From Candidatus Rokuibacteriota bacterium (GTDB lineage Bacteria; Methylomirabilota; Methylomirabilia; Rokubacteriales; CSP1-6): 64,000 nt of DNA. The notes beneath the pieces were generated by a model. That model was given only the letters and a program-made list of their open reading frames with translations, was not told where the DNA came from and ran no database searches. Location: the NCBI GenBank assembly GCA_003220265.1, contig QHRW01000117.1, positions 1 through 64,000 of the forward strand, given 5' to 3'. This document shows positions 7,163-15,956 of the stretch, piece by piece. The translations under genes were made by a program, and so were the position numbers. Position 1 is the stretch's first letter, and the number at the start of each line of letters is the position of its first letter.

Positions 7163-8137
7163 ATGGCGACCCTGGTGACGGGCGCGTTCGGCTGCATCGG
7201 CTCGTGGGTGGTGCGCGGGCTGCTCGCCGACGGCGAGCGCCCGGTGGTCTACGACCTCGGCGACGATCCCTGGCGCATGCGGATGATCGCGGGCGACGAC
7301 GTTGCCTCGCGCGTGACGCTGGTGCGCGGCGACATCGCCGATCGCGACGCGCTGATCGGCGTGGTGCGCGAGCACGGCATTCGCACGATCATCCACCTGG
7401 CCGCGTGGCAGGTGCCGCTCTGCCGCCAGGATCCGGCCAAGGGCGCGCTGGTCAACGTGGTCGGCACCGCCAACGTGTTCGAGGCCGCGCGCGCCCTGCC
7501 GGGCCAGGTCGAGCGCGTGGTCTACGTCTCCTCGGCGGCGGTGTTCGGGCCGCCGAGCCTCTACCCGCCTGGCCCCCTGCGCGACGACGCGCCGCCGCAC
7601 CCGGCGACGCATTACGGCGTCTACAAGGTGGCCAACGAGGAGACCGCGCGCATCTACTGGGAGGAGCACAAGATCCGCTCGTCGGGCTTCCGGCCGCTGT
7701 CGGTGTACGGGCCGGGGCGCGACTTCGGCGTCACCGCCGATCCCACGCTGGCGATGAAGGCCGCGGTCATCGGCAAGCCCTACCAGATCCGCTGGGGCGG
7801 CTCGACCGACCTGATCTACACGGAGGACGTGGCGCGCGCGCTGATCAAGGCCTCGCGGGCCACGCTCGACCGCGCCCGTGTCTACAACCTGCACGGCTCC
7901 TCGGTGTCGATCGCCGACGTGGTGAAGATGATCGAGACGGCGTGGCCCCAGGCCAAGGGACTGATCACCCACGTCGAGCAGGCGCTGCCCTTCCCGGCCG
8001 GCCTCGACGACACGCGCTACCAGCGCGACCTCGGCCCGGCCACGCCCACCGCGCTGGTGGACGGCGTGCGGCGCACGCTCGACGAGTTCGCCCGCCTGCA
8101 CAAGGACGGACGGCTCGACACGCGCGAGCTCGGCTAG
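7163..8137 (+). CDS. NAD-dependent epimerase/dehydratase (extended SDR)
   Basis: A 324-residue extended short-chain dehydrogenase. The nucleotide-binding TGAFGCIGSWVVRGL lies at residues 5-19, D in VYDLGDDP fits NAD preference, VYVSSAAVFG gives the active-site serine, and YGVYK the catalytic Tyr/Lys pair. LSVYGPGRDFGVTADP and DLIYTEDVARALI follow as in UDP-sugar epimerase-like enzymes. Its true substrate is not evident: neighbours are an acetyltransferase and a 2-hydroxyacid dehydrogenase, not sugar genes, so it may act on a lactone or nucleotide-sugar-like compound. Start ATG 7163 sits right where the SDR fold begins. Confidence 0.88.
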   Translation: MATLVTGAFGCIGSWVVRGLLADGERPVVYDLGDDPWRMRMIAGDDVASRVTLVRGDIADRDALIGVVREHGIRTIIHLAAWQVPLCRQDPAKGALVNVVGTANVFEAARALPGQVERVVYVSSAAVFGPPSLYPPGPLRDDAPPHPATHYGVYKVANEETARIYWEEHKIRSSGFRPLSVYGPGRDFGVTADPTLAMKAAVIGKPYQIRWGGSTDLIYTEDVARALIKASRATLDRARVYNLHGSSVSIADVVKMIETAWPQAKGLITHVEQALPFPAGLDDTRYQRDLGPATPTALVDGVRRTLDEFARLHKDGRLDTRELG

Positions 8138-8142
8138 GCGCC

Positions 8143-8637
8143 ATGGCCGATCAGCGCGTGCGGCCGGCGACGGAGGCGGACGCCGCCGACGTCTGCCGCA
8201 TCTACAACCAGGGCATCGAGGACCGCTTGGCCACGCTGGAGACCGAGCTGCGCACGCCCGACGAGCGCCGCCACTGGCTGGCCGCCCGGAGCGTCCGCCA
8301 TCCGGTGATCGTCGCCGAGCACGACGGGCGCGTCACGGGATGGGGCTCGCTGAACGTGTTCAACGCGCGGCCGGCGTACCGGCACGTGGCCGACTTCTCC
8401 GTCTACGTCGATCGCGAGTGGCGGGGCAAGGGCGTGGGCCGCGTGCTGCTGGCGCGCCTGGTCGAGCTGGGGCGCGAGCTGGGCTATCACAAGCTCGTGC
8501 TCTCGGCGTTTCCTCTCAACACGGCGGGCGTCGCGCTCTACGAGCGGCTCGGCTTCCGCACCGTCGGCATCTACAAGGAGCAGGGCTTACTGGACGGCCG
8601 CTGGGTCGACACCATCATCATGGAGAGGCTCCTGTGA
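8143..8637 (+). CDS. GNAT N-acetyltransferase (phosphinothricin acetyltransferase-like)
   Basis: A 164-residue single-domain GNAT enzyme. Acetyl-CoA binding is shown by VDREWRGKGVGRVLLARLVE (motif A, R/QxxGxG/A) at about residues 90-109, and the C-terminal ALYERLGFRTVGIYKEQG is typical of the PAT/ArsN/YncA branch, which acetylates phosphinothricin, methionine sulfoximine or amino-acid analogues. It starts at ATG 8143, five bases after the epimerase stop, and its stop overlaps the next GTG start, so the three genes form an operon. Natural substrate unknown. Confidence 0.88.
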   Translation: MADQRVRPATEADAADVCRIYNQGIEDRLATLETELRTPDERRHWLAARSVRHPVIVAEHDGRVTGWGSLNVFNARPAYRHVADFSVYVDREWRGKGVGRVLLARLVELGRELGYHKLVLSAFPLNTAGVALYERLGFRTVGIYKEQGLLDGRWVDTIIMERLL

Positions 8638-9593
8638 AAATTCTCTACACGCCGAACATGATCTGCCCGGACATCCCCGCCGCCGACCGCGCGAAGATCC
8701 TCGAGAACGCCGGTCCCGGCTCCATCATCGTCGAGGCGCGCGACGCCGCCGCGCAGCGCAAGGAGATCCACGACACCGAGGCGCTGTTCGGCCGCGTGCC
8801 CAACGAGGTGTTCGTGGAGGCCAAGCGCCTGCGCTACTACCACTCGATCGGCGCCGGCGTGGACGCCATCCTCACGCCCGAGCTGGTGGCCAGCGACGTG
8901 ATCCTGGCCAGCGAGAAGGGCGAGGTCGGCATCCACCTGGCCGAGCACGCCTTCGCGCTGCTGCTGGCCCTCACGCGCGGGCTGCACACGGCGATCCGCA
9001 CGCCGGACTTCAAGCTGCGCGAGCCCATCCGCAAGGAGCAGTGGGAGCTGCACGGGCAGACGCTGGGCGTCGTCGGCTTCGGCGGCACCGGCCGCGCCGT
9101 GGCCGAGCGCGCGCTCGGCTTCGGCATGAAGGTGCTGGCGGTGGACATCGAGAGCGTGCCCGGCATGGCGGGCGTGACGCTGTGGAAGAGCGAGCGGATG
9201 AATGACCTGCTCGGTCAGTCGGACGTGGTGGTGATCTGCCTGCCGCTGACCAAGGCGACGCGACACCTGTTCACGCGCGATCTCTTCCGCCGCATGCGCC
9301 GCCACGCGCTGATCATCAACGTCACGCGGGGCCACATCATCTTCGGCGAGGACCTGCTGGCCGCGCTCGACGAGGGGCTGATCGGGGGCGCCGGGCTCGA
9401 CGTCACCGACCCCGAGCCACTGCCGGCCGGCCACCGGCTGTGGACCCATCCGCGCGCGGTCGTCACTCCGCACACGGCCGGCGGCTCGCCTCGACGCGCC
9501 GGCCGCGTCATCGCCACCTTCATCGAGAACCTGCAGCGCATGCGCGACGGGCGCCCGCTGCTGGCGCTGATCGACAAGCAGAAGGGCTACTGA
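8634..9593 (+). CDS. D-isomer-specific 2-hydroxyacid dehydrogenase
   Basis: A 319-residue dehydrogenase, the second of this superfamily within 2 kb of the first on the other strand. It shows VVGFGGTGRAVAERA (Rossmann), CLPLTKATRHLF, INVTRGHIIF with the substrate arginine, DVTDPEPLP with the relay glutamate and VVTPHTAGG with the catalytic histidine. Its GTG start overlaps the GNAT TGA (GTGA). The 3' end overlaps the convergent TPR gene by seven bases. Substrate could be a glyoxylate/hydroxypyruvate-type or other 2-keto acid. Confidence 0.88.
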   Translation: MKILYTPNMICPDIPAADRAKILENAGPGSIIVEARDAAAQRKEIHDTEALFGRVPNEVFVEAKRLRYYHSIGAGVDAILTPELVASDVILASEKGEVGIHLAEHAFALLLALTRGLHTAIRTPDFKLREPIRKEQWELHGQTLGVVGFGGTGRAVAERALGFGMKVLAVDIESVPGMAGVTLWKSERMNDLLGQSDVVVICLPLTKATRHLFTRDLFRRMRRHALIINVTRGHIIFGEDLLAALDEGLIGGAGLDVTDPEPLPAGHRLWTHPRAVVTPHTAGGSPRRAGRVIATFIENLQRMRDGRPLLALIDKQKGY

Positions 9594-10435
9594 GCGCGGC
9601 CGGTCAGCGCCTCGTAGTTCTCGCCGCAGGCCTGCGTGCTCGGGTGGCTCGGTCCGAGCGCGCCGTGGAAGATCACCATGGCGCGGTGATAGAGCCGCTG
9701 CGCCTCGGCGTGCCGGGCCTGGGAGCGGCACAGGACGGCCAGGTTGTTGAGCGTGGTGGCGACCTCGGGGTGGCTGCCGCCGAGGCGCTTTTCCTTGATC
9801 GCGAGGGCGCGCCGGTACAGCCGCTCGGCCTCCTCGGTCTCGCCCTTTGCCTGGCAGAGGGCGCCGAGGTTGTTCAGCGTGACGGCCACCTCGTAGTGCT
9901 CCCCGCCGTAGATGCGCTCGAACACCGTCAGCGCCCGGCGGAAGAGCTCCTCGGCCTCGTCGCGCTTGCCCTGGCCGTCGAGGATGGCGGCGAGGGCGGC
10001 CGCATCGGCGGCGACGGTGGGGTGGGCGGGGCCGAGCGCCTGCTCACGGATCTCCAGCCCACGCCGGGCGAAGGGCTCGCCGCGGCCGTCGCGCCCACGC
10101 GCGTGCTCGAGGCCGCCCCGGTTGTGGTAGAGCGCCGCCAGCTCCAGCGACACCTCGCCGCGCGCCGCCAGGAAGATCGCGTGCGCGCGCCGGTACACGC
10201 GCTCGGCCTCGTCGAAGCGGCCCTGGTACTTGTGCACGATGCCCAGATCGTTCAGGACGGCGCCGACGACGACGTCCGTCGGCCCGAGCACGCGCTCGGC
10301 GAGCCGCAGCGCGAGCCCGAAGAGGCGCTCGGCTCGCGGGTACTCGCCGCGGCTCAGCGCGCACTGGGCCGCGCGGACCAGGATGAAGGCGCCCAGTCGC
10401 GCCAGGAACCGGCCGGGGTGCAGGAGGTATCGCAT
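9587..10435 (-). CDS. Tetratricopeptide repeat protein (kinesin light chain-like TPRs)
   Basis: A 282-residue protein made mostly of 42-residue TPR_10/TPR_12 units, recognisable by repeated TLNNLGALCQAKGETEEAERL, TTLNNLAVLCRSQARHAEAQ and LNDLGIVHKYQGRFDEAER. The N-terminal 20 residues (RYLLHPGRFLARLGAFILV) are mildly hydrophobic. Such arrays bind protein partners; no catalytic domain is attached. Start ATG 10435 follows a GGAGGT-type SD. Eleven bases upstream ends a 24-codon ORF with its own strong SD, so the two are probably co-translated. Its role is unknown. Confidence 0.8.
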   Translation of the reverse strand: MRYLLHPGRFLARLGAFILVRAAQCALSRGEYPRAERLFGLALRLAERVLGPTDVVVGAVLNDLGIVHKYQGRFDEAERVYRRAHAIFLAARGEVSLELAALYHNRGGLEHARGRDGRGEPFARRGLEIREQALGPAHPTVAADAAALAAILDGQGKRDEAEELFRRALTVFERIYGGEHYEVAVTLNNLGALCQAKGETEEAERLYRRALAIKEKRLGGSHPEVATTLNNLAVLCRSQARHAEAQRLYHRAMVIFHGALGPSHPSTQACGENYEALTGRAQ

Positions 10436-10446
10436 GGCTGGGCCCC

Positions 10447-10521
10447 CTAGCGCCGGTCGCCGGCCGCCGACGCCACGGCCGCCGCGAACAGGTACTTCAG
10501 CGTGCTCACCTTGGTCTCCAT
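10447..10521 (-). CDS. 24-residue small ORF upstream of TPR gene
   Basis: ATG 10521 to TAG 10447-10449, encoding METKVSTLKYLFAAAVASAA and four more residues (GDRR). An AAGGAGG stands nine bases before the ATG, among the best ribosome-binding sites in the window. The peptide has a short hydrophobic middle flanked by charges, and is followed 11 bases later by the TPR gene. It may be a leader peptide or a small membrane-associated protein. Support is the SD and position only; conservation cannot be checked here. Confidence 0.45.
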   Translation of the reverse strand: METKVSTLKYLFAAAVASAAGDRR

Positions 10522-10636
10522 CGCCCGCCTCCTTCGCCCGATTCGCTGCCGATGTTGGGTCGCATAGCAGATGGCGGGCCAGACCACGGATCGCGCGATT
10601 TTCGCGGGATTTCTCGAGAGTCCCGGGGATGGCGGC

Positions 10637-10672
10637 CGGGCGCTGCGCCCGAACCCGGCGCTCGGCGCCGGG
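10637..10672 (-). terminator. GC-rich double hairpin behind emrB
   Basis: CGGGCGCTGCGCCCG (10637-10651) and CCCGGCGC-TCG-GCGCCGGG (10654-10672) are two adjacent inverted repeats in the 190-base gap between the emrB stop and the small ORF. The second has an 8-bp stem and 3-base loop. No T-tract follows on the minus strand, so this would be a factor-assisted terminator or a processing/stability hairpin. Confidence 0.3.
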
Positions 10673-10711
10673 GACGCCGCCGGGCAAAGGTCCTGCCGGC
10701 CGGTGCCGGGC

Positions 10712-12376
10712 CTACTCGACGGCGGCGAGACCGTGCGGCGCTTCGCCGCCGGGCTCACGCAAGCCCTCCACCCGCTCGCGCTTCTCGTCGGGCGCGGCGG
10801 AGGTCCCGTGGACGCGGCGCATGAACGGAATGAACAGGAGCAGGACGAAGAAGATCACCGAGAGCAGGCAGAACTCGTCCACGTAGGCCAGCACCTGGGC
10901 CTGGGCGACCGTGTCGCGGTAGAGCATGGCGGTGGCCCGCGACCTGGCCGTGAACGCGTCGTTGCCCTGGCCCACGAAAATCTCGGCCCACCGCGCCAGC
11001 TTGGCCGTGGTCTCCGGGTCCCACACGTCCACGTGCCCGACCAGCGTGGCCTGGTGGTACTGGCTGCGCCGCACCAGCAGCGTGGTGGCCATGGCCACGC
11101 CGATCGAGCCGCCCATGTTGCGGATGAGGTTGAACGCGGCCGTCGCGTTGGGCAGCCGGGTCTTGGGAATCGTGGAGATCGACAGCGTCGTGAGCGGCAG
11201 GAACAGGAAGCCCATCCCGAAGCCCTGCACGAAGCGCGGCCACACGAGGCTCCAGTAGTCCACGCTCAGCGTGAGGTGCGACATCCAGTAGAGCGCGATG
11301 CCGTTCACCAGGCAGCCGAAGGCCAGCAGCAGCCGCTGGTCGACGCGCGCCACCAGGCGGCCGGCGATGACGAGCGAGATGAGGTTGCCGACGCCTCCGG
11401 GGGCCAGCACGGCGCCCGAGCCCCACGCGTCGTAGCCGAGAAGCTTCTGCGTGTAGAGGGCCAGCAGCAGCATGCTCGCGTAGAAGCTGAACACCGAGGC
11501 GGCGATGAAGGTGGTTCCGATGGCGAAGTTGCGGTTGGTGAACACCGTGAAGTCCATGATCGGATCGGGCGTGGTCAGCTCGCGCCAGACGAACGCGACG
11601 AGCGCGAACACCGCCAGCATCGCCAGGAAGACGATGAGCTGCGAGTCGAACCAGTCCTCGCGCTCGCCCCAGTCGAGCGTGAGCTGCAGCGCGCCGAAGC
11701 CGACGATCATGAGCACGAGTCCCGGCACGTCGATGCGGCCGGGCTTCTTGAGATGCTTGGCATCGGTGAGGAAGGCGCTGACGAGCAGGAAGCCCAGCAC
11801 GCCGATCGGCAGGTTGATGTAGAAGATCCAGCGCCATGACCAGTTGTCGGCGATCCAGCCGCCCACCGTGGGTCCGAAGATCGGGCCCATCATGATGCCC
11901 ACGCCCCACATGGCCATGGCCAGCCCGCGCTGGTGGAGCGGAAAGATCTCCCAGAGGATCGCCTGCGACATCGGGATCACCGGGCCGCCGCCCAGCCCCT
12001 GGAAGACGCGCATGAGCACGAGGATCTCGAGGCTGGGGGCGATGCCGGAGAGGAACGACGAGGCCGTGAACAGCACCGTGCACACGAGGAAGAACTTGCG
12101 ACGGCCGAAGTACGCGGTGAGCCAGCCGGTGGCCGGGATGACGATGGCGTTCGCCGCCAGGTAGGAGGTGATGACCCACGCCACTTCCTCGACGCTGGCC
12201 GAGAGCGAGCCCTGCATGTGCGGCAGCGCGACGTTGGTGACGCTGGTGTCGAGCACCTGCATCACCGCCACCACCATGACGGAGACCGTCAGCAGCCACT
12301 TCCGGGTCGGAGTGAGGTCGCTGTCGCCGGCCGCCTCGGCCGCCGCCGTGGTGGACGCTGCCGAGCTCTCGCTCAC
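10712..12376 (-). CDS. emrB: DHA2-family MFS efflux permease (EmrB-like)
   Basis: A 554-residue inner-membrane drug:proton antiporter of the 14-helix DHA2 group. Recognisable are DTSVTNVALPHMQGSL in helix 1, the motif GWLTAYFGRRKFFL after helix 2, GGGPVIPMSQAILWEIFP, and the signature WRWIFYINLPIGVLGFLL. The start GTG 12376 overlaps the emrA stop (GTGA), so permease and adaptor are translated together, as usual for EmrAB pumps that work with a TolC channel; no TolC gene is in the window. The substrate is unknown, probably hydrophobic compounds. Confidence 0.92.
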   Translation of the reverse strand: MSESSAASTTAAAEAAGDSDLTPTRKWLLTVSVMVVAVMQVLDTSVTNVALPHMQGSLSASVEEVAWVITSYLAANAIVIPATGWLTAYFGRRKFFLVCTVLFTASSFLSGIAPSLEILVLMRVFQGLGGGPVIPMSQAILWEIFPLHQRGLAMAMWGVGIMMGPIFGPTVGGWIADNWSWRWIFYINLPIGVLGFLLVSAFLTDAKHLKKPGRIDVPGLVLMIVGFGALQLTLDWGEREDWFDSQLIVFLAMLAVFALVAFVWRELTTPDPIMDFTVFTNRNFAIGTTFIAASVFSFYASMLLLALYTQKLLGYDAWGSGAVLAPGGVGNLISLVIAGRLVARVDQRLLLAFGCLVNGIALYWMSHLTLSVDYWSLVWPRFVQGFGMGFLFLPLTTLSISTIPKTRLPNATAAFNLIRNMGGSIGVAMATTLLVRRSQYHQATLVGHVDVWDPETTAKLARWAEIFVGQGNDAFTARSRATAMLYRDTVAQAQVLAYVDEFCLLSVIFFVLLLFIPFMRRVHGTSAAPDEKRERVEGLREPGGEAPHGLAAVE

Positions 12377-13632
12377 TTCGTCTTTACGGTGACGTAGGCG
12401 GACATGCCGGCCCGCAGCGGCTGGGGATTGCCGACGCTCTTGCCGTCGAGCAGGATCTTCACCGGCACTCGCTGCACCACCTTCACCCAGTTGCCGGTGG
12501 CGTTCTCGGGCGGCAGCAGCGAGAAGCGGGAGCCGGTGCCGGCGCTGATCGAGTCCACCCTGCCCTCGAAGACGACGCCGGGGAACGTGTCCACCCGCAC
12601 GGCCGCCTTCTGCCCGGGGCGGATCTTCGTGAGCTGGGTCTCCTTGAAGTTGGCGACGACCCAGACGTCGTGGAGCGGCACCAGCGCCAGCAGCGGCTGG
12701 CCGTTCTGCACGATCTGGCCCACCTCCACGCTGCGCTTGGCGACGACGCCGTCGATCGGCGCCCGCACCACCGTGTGGTCCAGGTTGAGCTCGGCCACGG
12801 CCACGTCGGCCTGCGCGGACTTCAGCAGCGCTTCGGCGCGCGCCAGCTCCGCCGCCTTCACCGACACCGTCTGCTGCTGGCTCTCGGCCCGGGACAGCGT
12901 GCCGCTCACCTCGGCCACGCGCTGGCGCGCCTGCTCGGTGCCCAGCATGCGCGAGGCCACCTCGGCCTCGGTCTGCTGGACCTCTTTCTCGATGGCGGCC
13001 AGCCGCCGGCGCGCCGCCTCGAGCTGCGCCTCGGCGCCTTCCAGCGCGGCCACCGCGTCGTCGTGCTCGCGGCGGGAGACGTAGTCGTTCTTCATGAGCT
13101 GCTGCATGCGGTCGAGGTCGCGCTTGGCCTTGCGGTGATTGCTTTCCGCGGCCGACACGTCGGCGCGGCTGGCCGCCGCCGCCGCCCGCTTGGACTCGAG
13201 TCGCGCGCGCACCTCGTCCACCGCCGACTCGCTGGACTTGACGCCGACCCGCGTGCCTTCGAGCGCCGCGCGCGTCTCGTCCACCTGCGAGCGCGTCGTC
13301 TCGCGGGCCAGCGGCAGCTCGGCGCGCGCCGCTCGTACGTTGGCCTCGGCCACCGCCACCGCGGCGCGGGCCTGATCGCGCTTGGCCTCGTAGTCGCGCG
13401 GGTCCACGCGCAGCAGGATCTCGCCCGCGCGCACGGCCTGGTTGTCGTTCACGCGCAGCTCCACGATGTGGCCGGTCACCTTCGCGCTGACCGGCGAGAT
13501 GGTCCCGTCGATGTAGGCGTCGTCGGTGGCGACCTCCAGCGAGGACCGGTACCAGGCCCAGCCGCCCCAGCCGAGGATGCCGATGGCCACGAGCCCGGCC
13601 AGCCCGATGACGGCGCGGCGGTTCTTCATCAT
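12373..13632 (-). CDS. emrA: EmrA/HlyD-type membrane fusion protein
   Basis: A 419-residue periplasmic adaptor. It has an N-terminal anchor (AVIGLAGLVAIGILGWGGWA, about residues 8-27), the lipoyl half-motif ATDDAYIDGTISPVSAKVTG, a long alpha-helical hairpin/coiled coil (about residues 90-260) rich in A, E, R and Q, and the second lipoyl half VVRAPIDGVVAKRSVEVGQ. The C-terminal beta-barrel includes VVANFKETQLTKIRPGQ. Start ATG 13632 overlaps the alcohol dehydrogenase stop as ATGA. It couples EmrB to an outer-membrane channel. Confidence 0.93.
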   Translation of the reverse strand: MMKNRRAVIGLAGLVAIGILGWGGWAWYRSSLEVATDDAYIDGTISPVSAKVTGHIVELRVNDNQAVRAGEILLRVDPRDYEAKRDQARAAVAVAEANVRAARAELPLARETTRSQVDETRAALEGTRVGVKSSESAVDEVRARLESKRAAAAASRADVSAAESNHRKAKRDLDRMQQLMKNDYVSRREHDDAVAALEGAEAQLEAARRRLAAIEKEVQQTEAEVASRMLGTEQARQRVAEVSGTLSRAESQQQTVSVKAAELARAEALLKSAQADVAVAELNLDHTVVRAPIDGVVAKRSVEVGQIVQNGQPLLALVPLHDVWVVANFKETQLTKIRPGQKAAVRVDTFPGVVFEGRVDSISAGTGSRFSLLPPENATGNWVKVVQRVPVKILLDGKSVGNPQPLRAGMSAYVTVKTK

Positions 13633-14648
13633 GGCAGCAGGATCGCCTTGGCGTAGTCGGCCGGCGGCGCCGTGAGGAGCTGGCGGAAGACGCGCGCGCC
13701 CTCCTCGAGCGGGAACGGCCGCACCCACGGCTCGATGTCGATCTTGCCGTGCGCGAAGAGCGCCACCGCCGTCGTGAGGTCGTCGTAGGTGACCGCGTAC
13801 GAGCCGGAGATGCGGCGCTCGCCGAGGACGACGTCGCGGCCGGACAGCTCCGTGACGTCGCCGTGCGTGCCGATCCACACCACCTCGCCGCCCGGCCGCA
13901 CGGCCTCCACCGCCGTCCGCCGCGTGGCGGGCGCCCCGACGGCGTCGATGACCACGTCGGCGCCGCGCCCGCGCGTGAATGCGCGGATCTCGTTGACGAC
14001 CGCGTCGCGCGCGGGATTGAACAGCGGCTCGGCGCCGACGGCGTGCGCCATCTCGAGGCGCGCATCGCTCGTGTCCACGGCGACCAGGCGAAGCGCGCCG
14101 CCCGCGCGGGCCACCTGCAGCGCGAGCAGGCCGATGGCGCCGCAGCCGATCACCACGACGGTCTCCGGAAATTTCGCGGCCACGCGCGACCACACGTGCA
14201 CGCCGTTGGCGAGCGGCTCCACGAGCGCGCCCTGCAGCGGCGACACGCGCTCGGGCAGCGGCAGCAGCACGCGCGCGGGCGCGGCGACCCGCTCGGCGAA
14301 CGCGCCGGGACGGTTCATGCCGAAGATGGCGCGCTCGGGGCACAGGTGGATGGCGCCGCTGCGGCAGGCGGCGCAGCGGCCACACGGGATGAGCGAGCTC
14401 GAGACGACGCGATCGCCCGGCTTCACGTCGGTCACGTCGGGCGCCACGGCGACGACCTCGCCGCAGAACTCGTGGCCCATCACGAGCGGCGGCGTGCGAC
14501 GCGGGCTGCGATGCGCGACCGCTTCCACCTCGGAGCCGCAGATGCCGACGGCGGCCACCTGCAGCACGGCCTCGCCCGGCGCCGGAACGGGCTCGTCGAC
14601 GTTGGCGATTTCCAGAACGTCCCAGGCCGGGTAGCGGAGCGCCTTCAC
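13629..14648 (-). CDS. Zinc-dependent alcohol dehydrogenase (MDR family)
   Basis: A 339-residue medium-chain dehydrogenase. Catalytic-zinc ligands are in GICGSEVEAV (Cys) and MGHEFCGEVV (His-Glu); a structural zinc site is seen in IPCGRCAACRSGAIHLCPE with four cysteines; the NAD site is VVIGCGAIGLLALQVARAGG. It resembles sorbitol/threonine dehydrogenase-like enzymes. The gene is first in a three-gene minus operon with emrA and emrB; that pairing suggests a compound that is both oxidised and exported, though this is only contextual. Confidence 0.88.
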   Translation of the reverse strand: MKALRYPAWDVLEIANVDEPVPAPGEAVLQVAAVGICGSEVEAVAHRSPRRTPPLVMGHEFCGEVVAVAPDVTDVKPGDRVVSSSLIPCGRCAACRSGAIHLCPERAIFGMNRPGAFAERVAAPARVLLPLPERVSPLQGALVEPLANGVHVWSRVAAKFPETVVVIGCGAIGLLALQVARAGGALRLVAVDTSDARLEMAHAVGAEPLFNPARDAVVNEIRAFTRGRGADVVIDAVGAPATRRTAVEAVRPGGEVVWIGTHGDVTELSGRDVVLGERRISGSYAVTYDDLTTAVALFAHGKIDIEPWVRPFPLEEGARVFRQLLTAPPADYAKAILLP

Positions 14649-14682
14649 GGCGCCTACGCTATCACGTCGGGAATCGTCGTGG

Positions 14683-15921
14683 TCAGAGAGGGCGCAGCCG
14701 ACCGCTCGCGTCGAACCCCAGCGGCGCCTCGCCCAGGACTGTCAGGTCGCGACGCTTGTCTACCTCGGCGGCGTAAGCCTCGGAGACTTCGATCTGGCCG
14801 AGCACGAGCGTGCTGGTGATGCGAATGACCCGCGCCCGCTCGGGCGGCGTGAGCCCGATGCAGGACAGCGCCGTCTCGACCGCCTCGCGGTCCGTCTCGT
14901 ACGTCGCCGGCACCTTGGCCATGCCGGGCGAGCACGCGGTGATGGAATTGATGAGCGTCGGCTTCATGTCGATCTTGTCGACCAGCCGGCGCGTGGTGAA
15001 GTCGGCGTTGCCGATGCCGATCGCGTTGCCGTAGCTCTCGTCGGTGATGTCGAGCGCGACGATCCAGAGGATCTTGGGATCCGAGGGAAACGGCTCGTGC
15101 GGATTCGTCGGGCGTCCGATGATGTTGGTGTCCATGCCGGAGCCCGAGATGTTCTTGCCCATCTGCTCGACGATCAGCACGTCGATGGGCGAGAACGGCA
15201 GCCGCGCCATCCACTCGCGCGCGCTCTTGAGCAGCCTCCGCTCGCCCGCCTCGAGGTCCGTGGCGTTGAAGGCCTCGATGAGGGCGGTCTCGTCGTAGCC
15301 GTTCTCGACGATGCCGAGGCCGAAGCCGATGCGCGCCCTGGCCAGCATCTCGCGACCGACGGTGGTGATGACCGTCTCGTAGCTGTGCTGGATGTTGGCC
15401 CGGTGGTACTGGATCGCGCCTTTGTACTTGCCGAGCCCGATCGTCATCATCTTGAAGAGGCCGGACTCGATCGAGCCCTTGAAGTCGGTGTGCGGCTTCA
15501 CTCGGTTGACCAGGCCGATCCAGTCGGCCTCGGCCGCGTAGCGGTCGAGCCACACGGGCAGGCCCAGCGCCTCGCCCACCTGCATGACGTCCATGGTGGC
15601 GCGCACCGGGCAGCCCATGGTCGCCTCGGTGATGCCATAGTGCTCCAGGACCGAGAGCTGCCCCTCGGGGGTCCCGCCCCCGTGGCTGCCCATGGCGGGG
15701 AAGACGAACGGCCGGGCGCCCAGGTCCTTGAGGTGGCGGACGGTGGCGCCGACGATCGTGTCGATGTTGGCGATCCCCCGGCTGCCCGCGCCCACGGCGA
15801 CCGTGTCGCCGCGCTTGATGGCCACGCGGGCGGCGGCCAGGGTCTCGGCCACGGTGCGGGGAATGTCGGCCACCCGGGGGCGCGCGAACGTCTGGCGGAC
15901 GCGGAGCATCTTCGGCAGCAT
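14683..15921 (-). CDS. LarA-like (DUF2088) lactate racemase-domain protein
   Basis: A 412-residue protein resembling the nickel-pincer-dependent racemase family: AVGAGSRGIANIDTIVGATV, FVFPAMGSHGGGTPEGQ, the NRVKPHTDFKGSIESGLFKM stretch and PSDPKILWIVALDITDES. LarA itself interconverts D- and L-lactate in the cytosol using a nickel-pincer nucleotide made by LarBCE, none of which are seen here. The histidines of SHGGG and KPHTDF fit the family. ATG 15921 was chosen; ATG 15909 (LRVRQTF) is equally possible. A CATAAT element ends eight bases before 15921, so the transcript would be almost leaderless. Confidence 0.8.
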   Translation of the reverse strand: MLPKMLRVRQTFARPRVADIPRTVAETLAAARVAIKRGDTVAVGAGSRGIANIDTIVGATVRHLKDLGARPFVFPAMGSHGGGTPEGQLSVLEHYGITEATMGCPVRATMDVMQVGEALGLPVWLDRYAAEADWIGLVNRVKPHTDFKGSIESGLFKMMTIGLGKYKGAIQYHRANIQHSYETVITTVGREMLARARIGFGLGIVENGYDETALIEAFNATDLEAGERRLLKSAREWMARLPFSPIDVLIVEQMGKNISGSGMDTNIIGRPTNPHEPFPSDPKILWIVALDITDESYGNAIGIGNADFTTRRLVDKIDMKPTLINSITACSPGMAKVPATYETDREAVETALSCIGLTPPERARVIRITSTLVLGQIEVSEAYAAEVDKRRDLTVLGEAPLGFDASGRLRPL

Positions 15922-15928
15922 GGGGCTG

Positions 15929-15934
15929 ATTATG
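15929..15934 (-). promoter_or_regulatory. -10-like element of the LarA-like gene
   Basis: CATAAT on the minus strand, seven bases ahead of ATG 15921 in an AT-rich island (15927-15942) shared with the divergent bamD gene. No SD lies between it and the start, suggesting transcription begins at or near the start codon. TATGCT at 15931-15936 on the plus strand could serve bamD. Confidence 0.4.
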
Positions 15935-15956
15935 CTATATGTATGGGCCAATTTTC

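Noticed and set aside
10571..11839. Long plus-strand ORF opposite emrB
   Set aside because: Low-complexity His/Glu/Arg product with no domain; emrB on the other strand explains the open frame.
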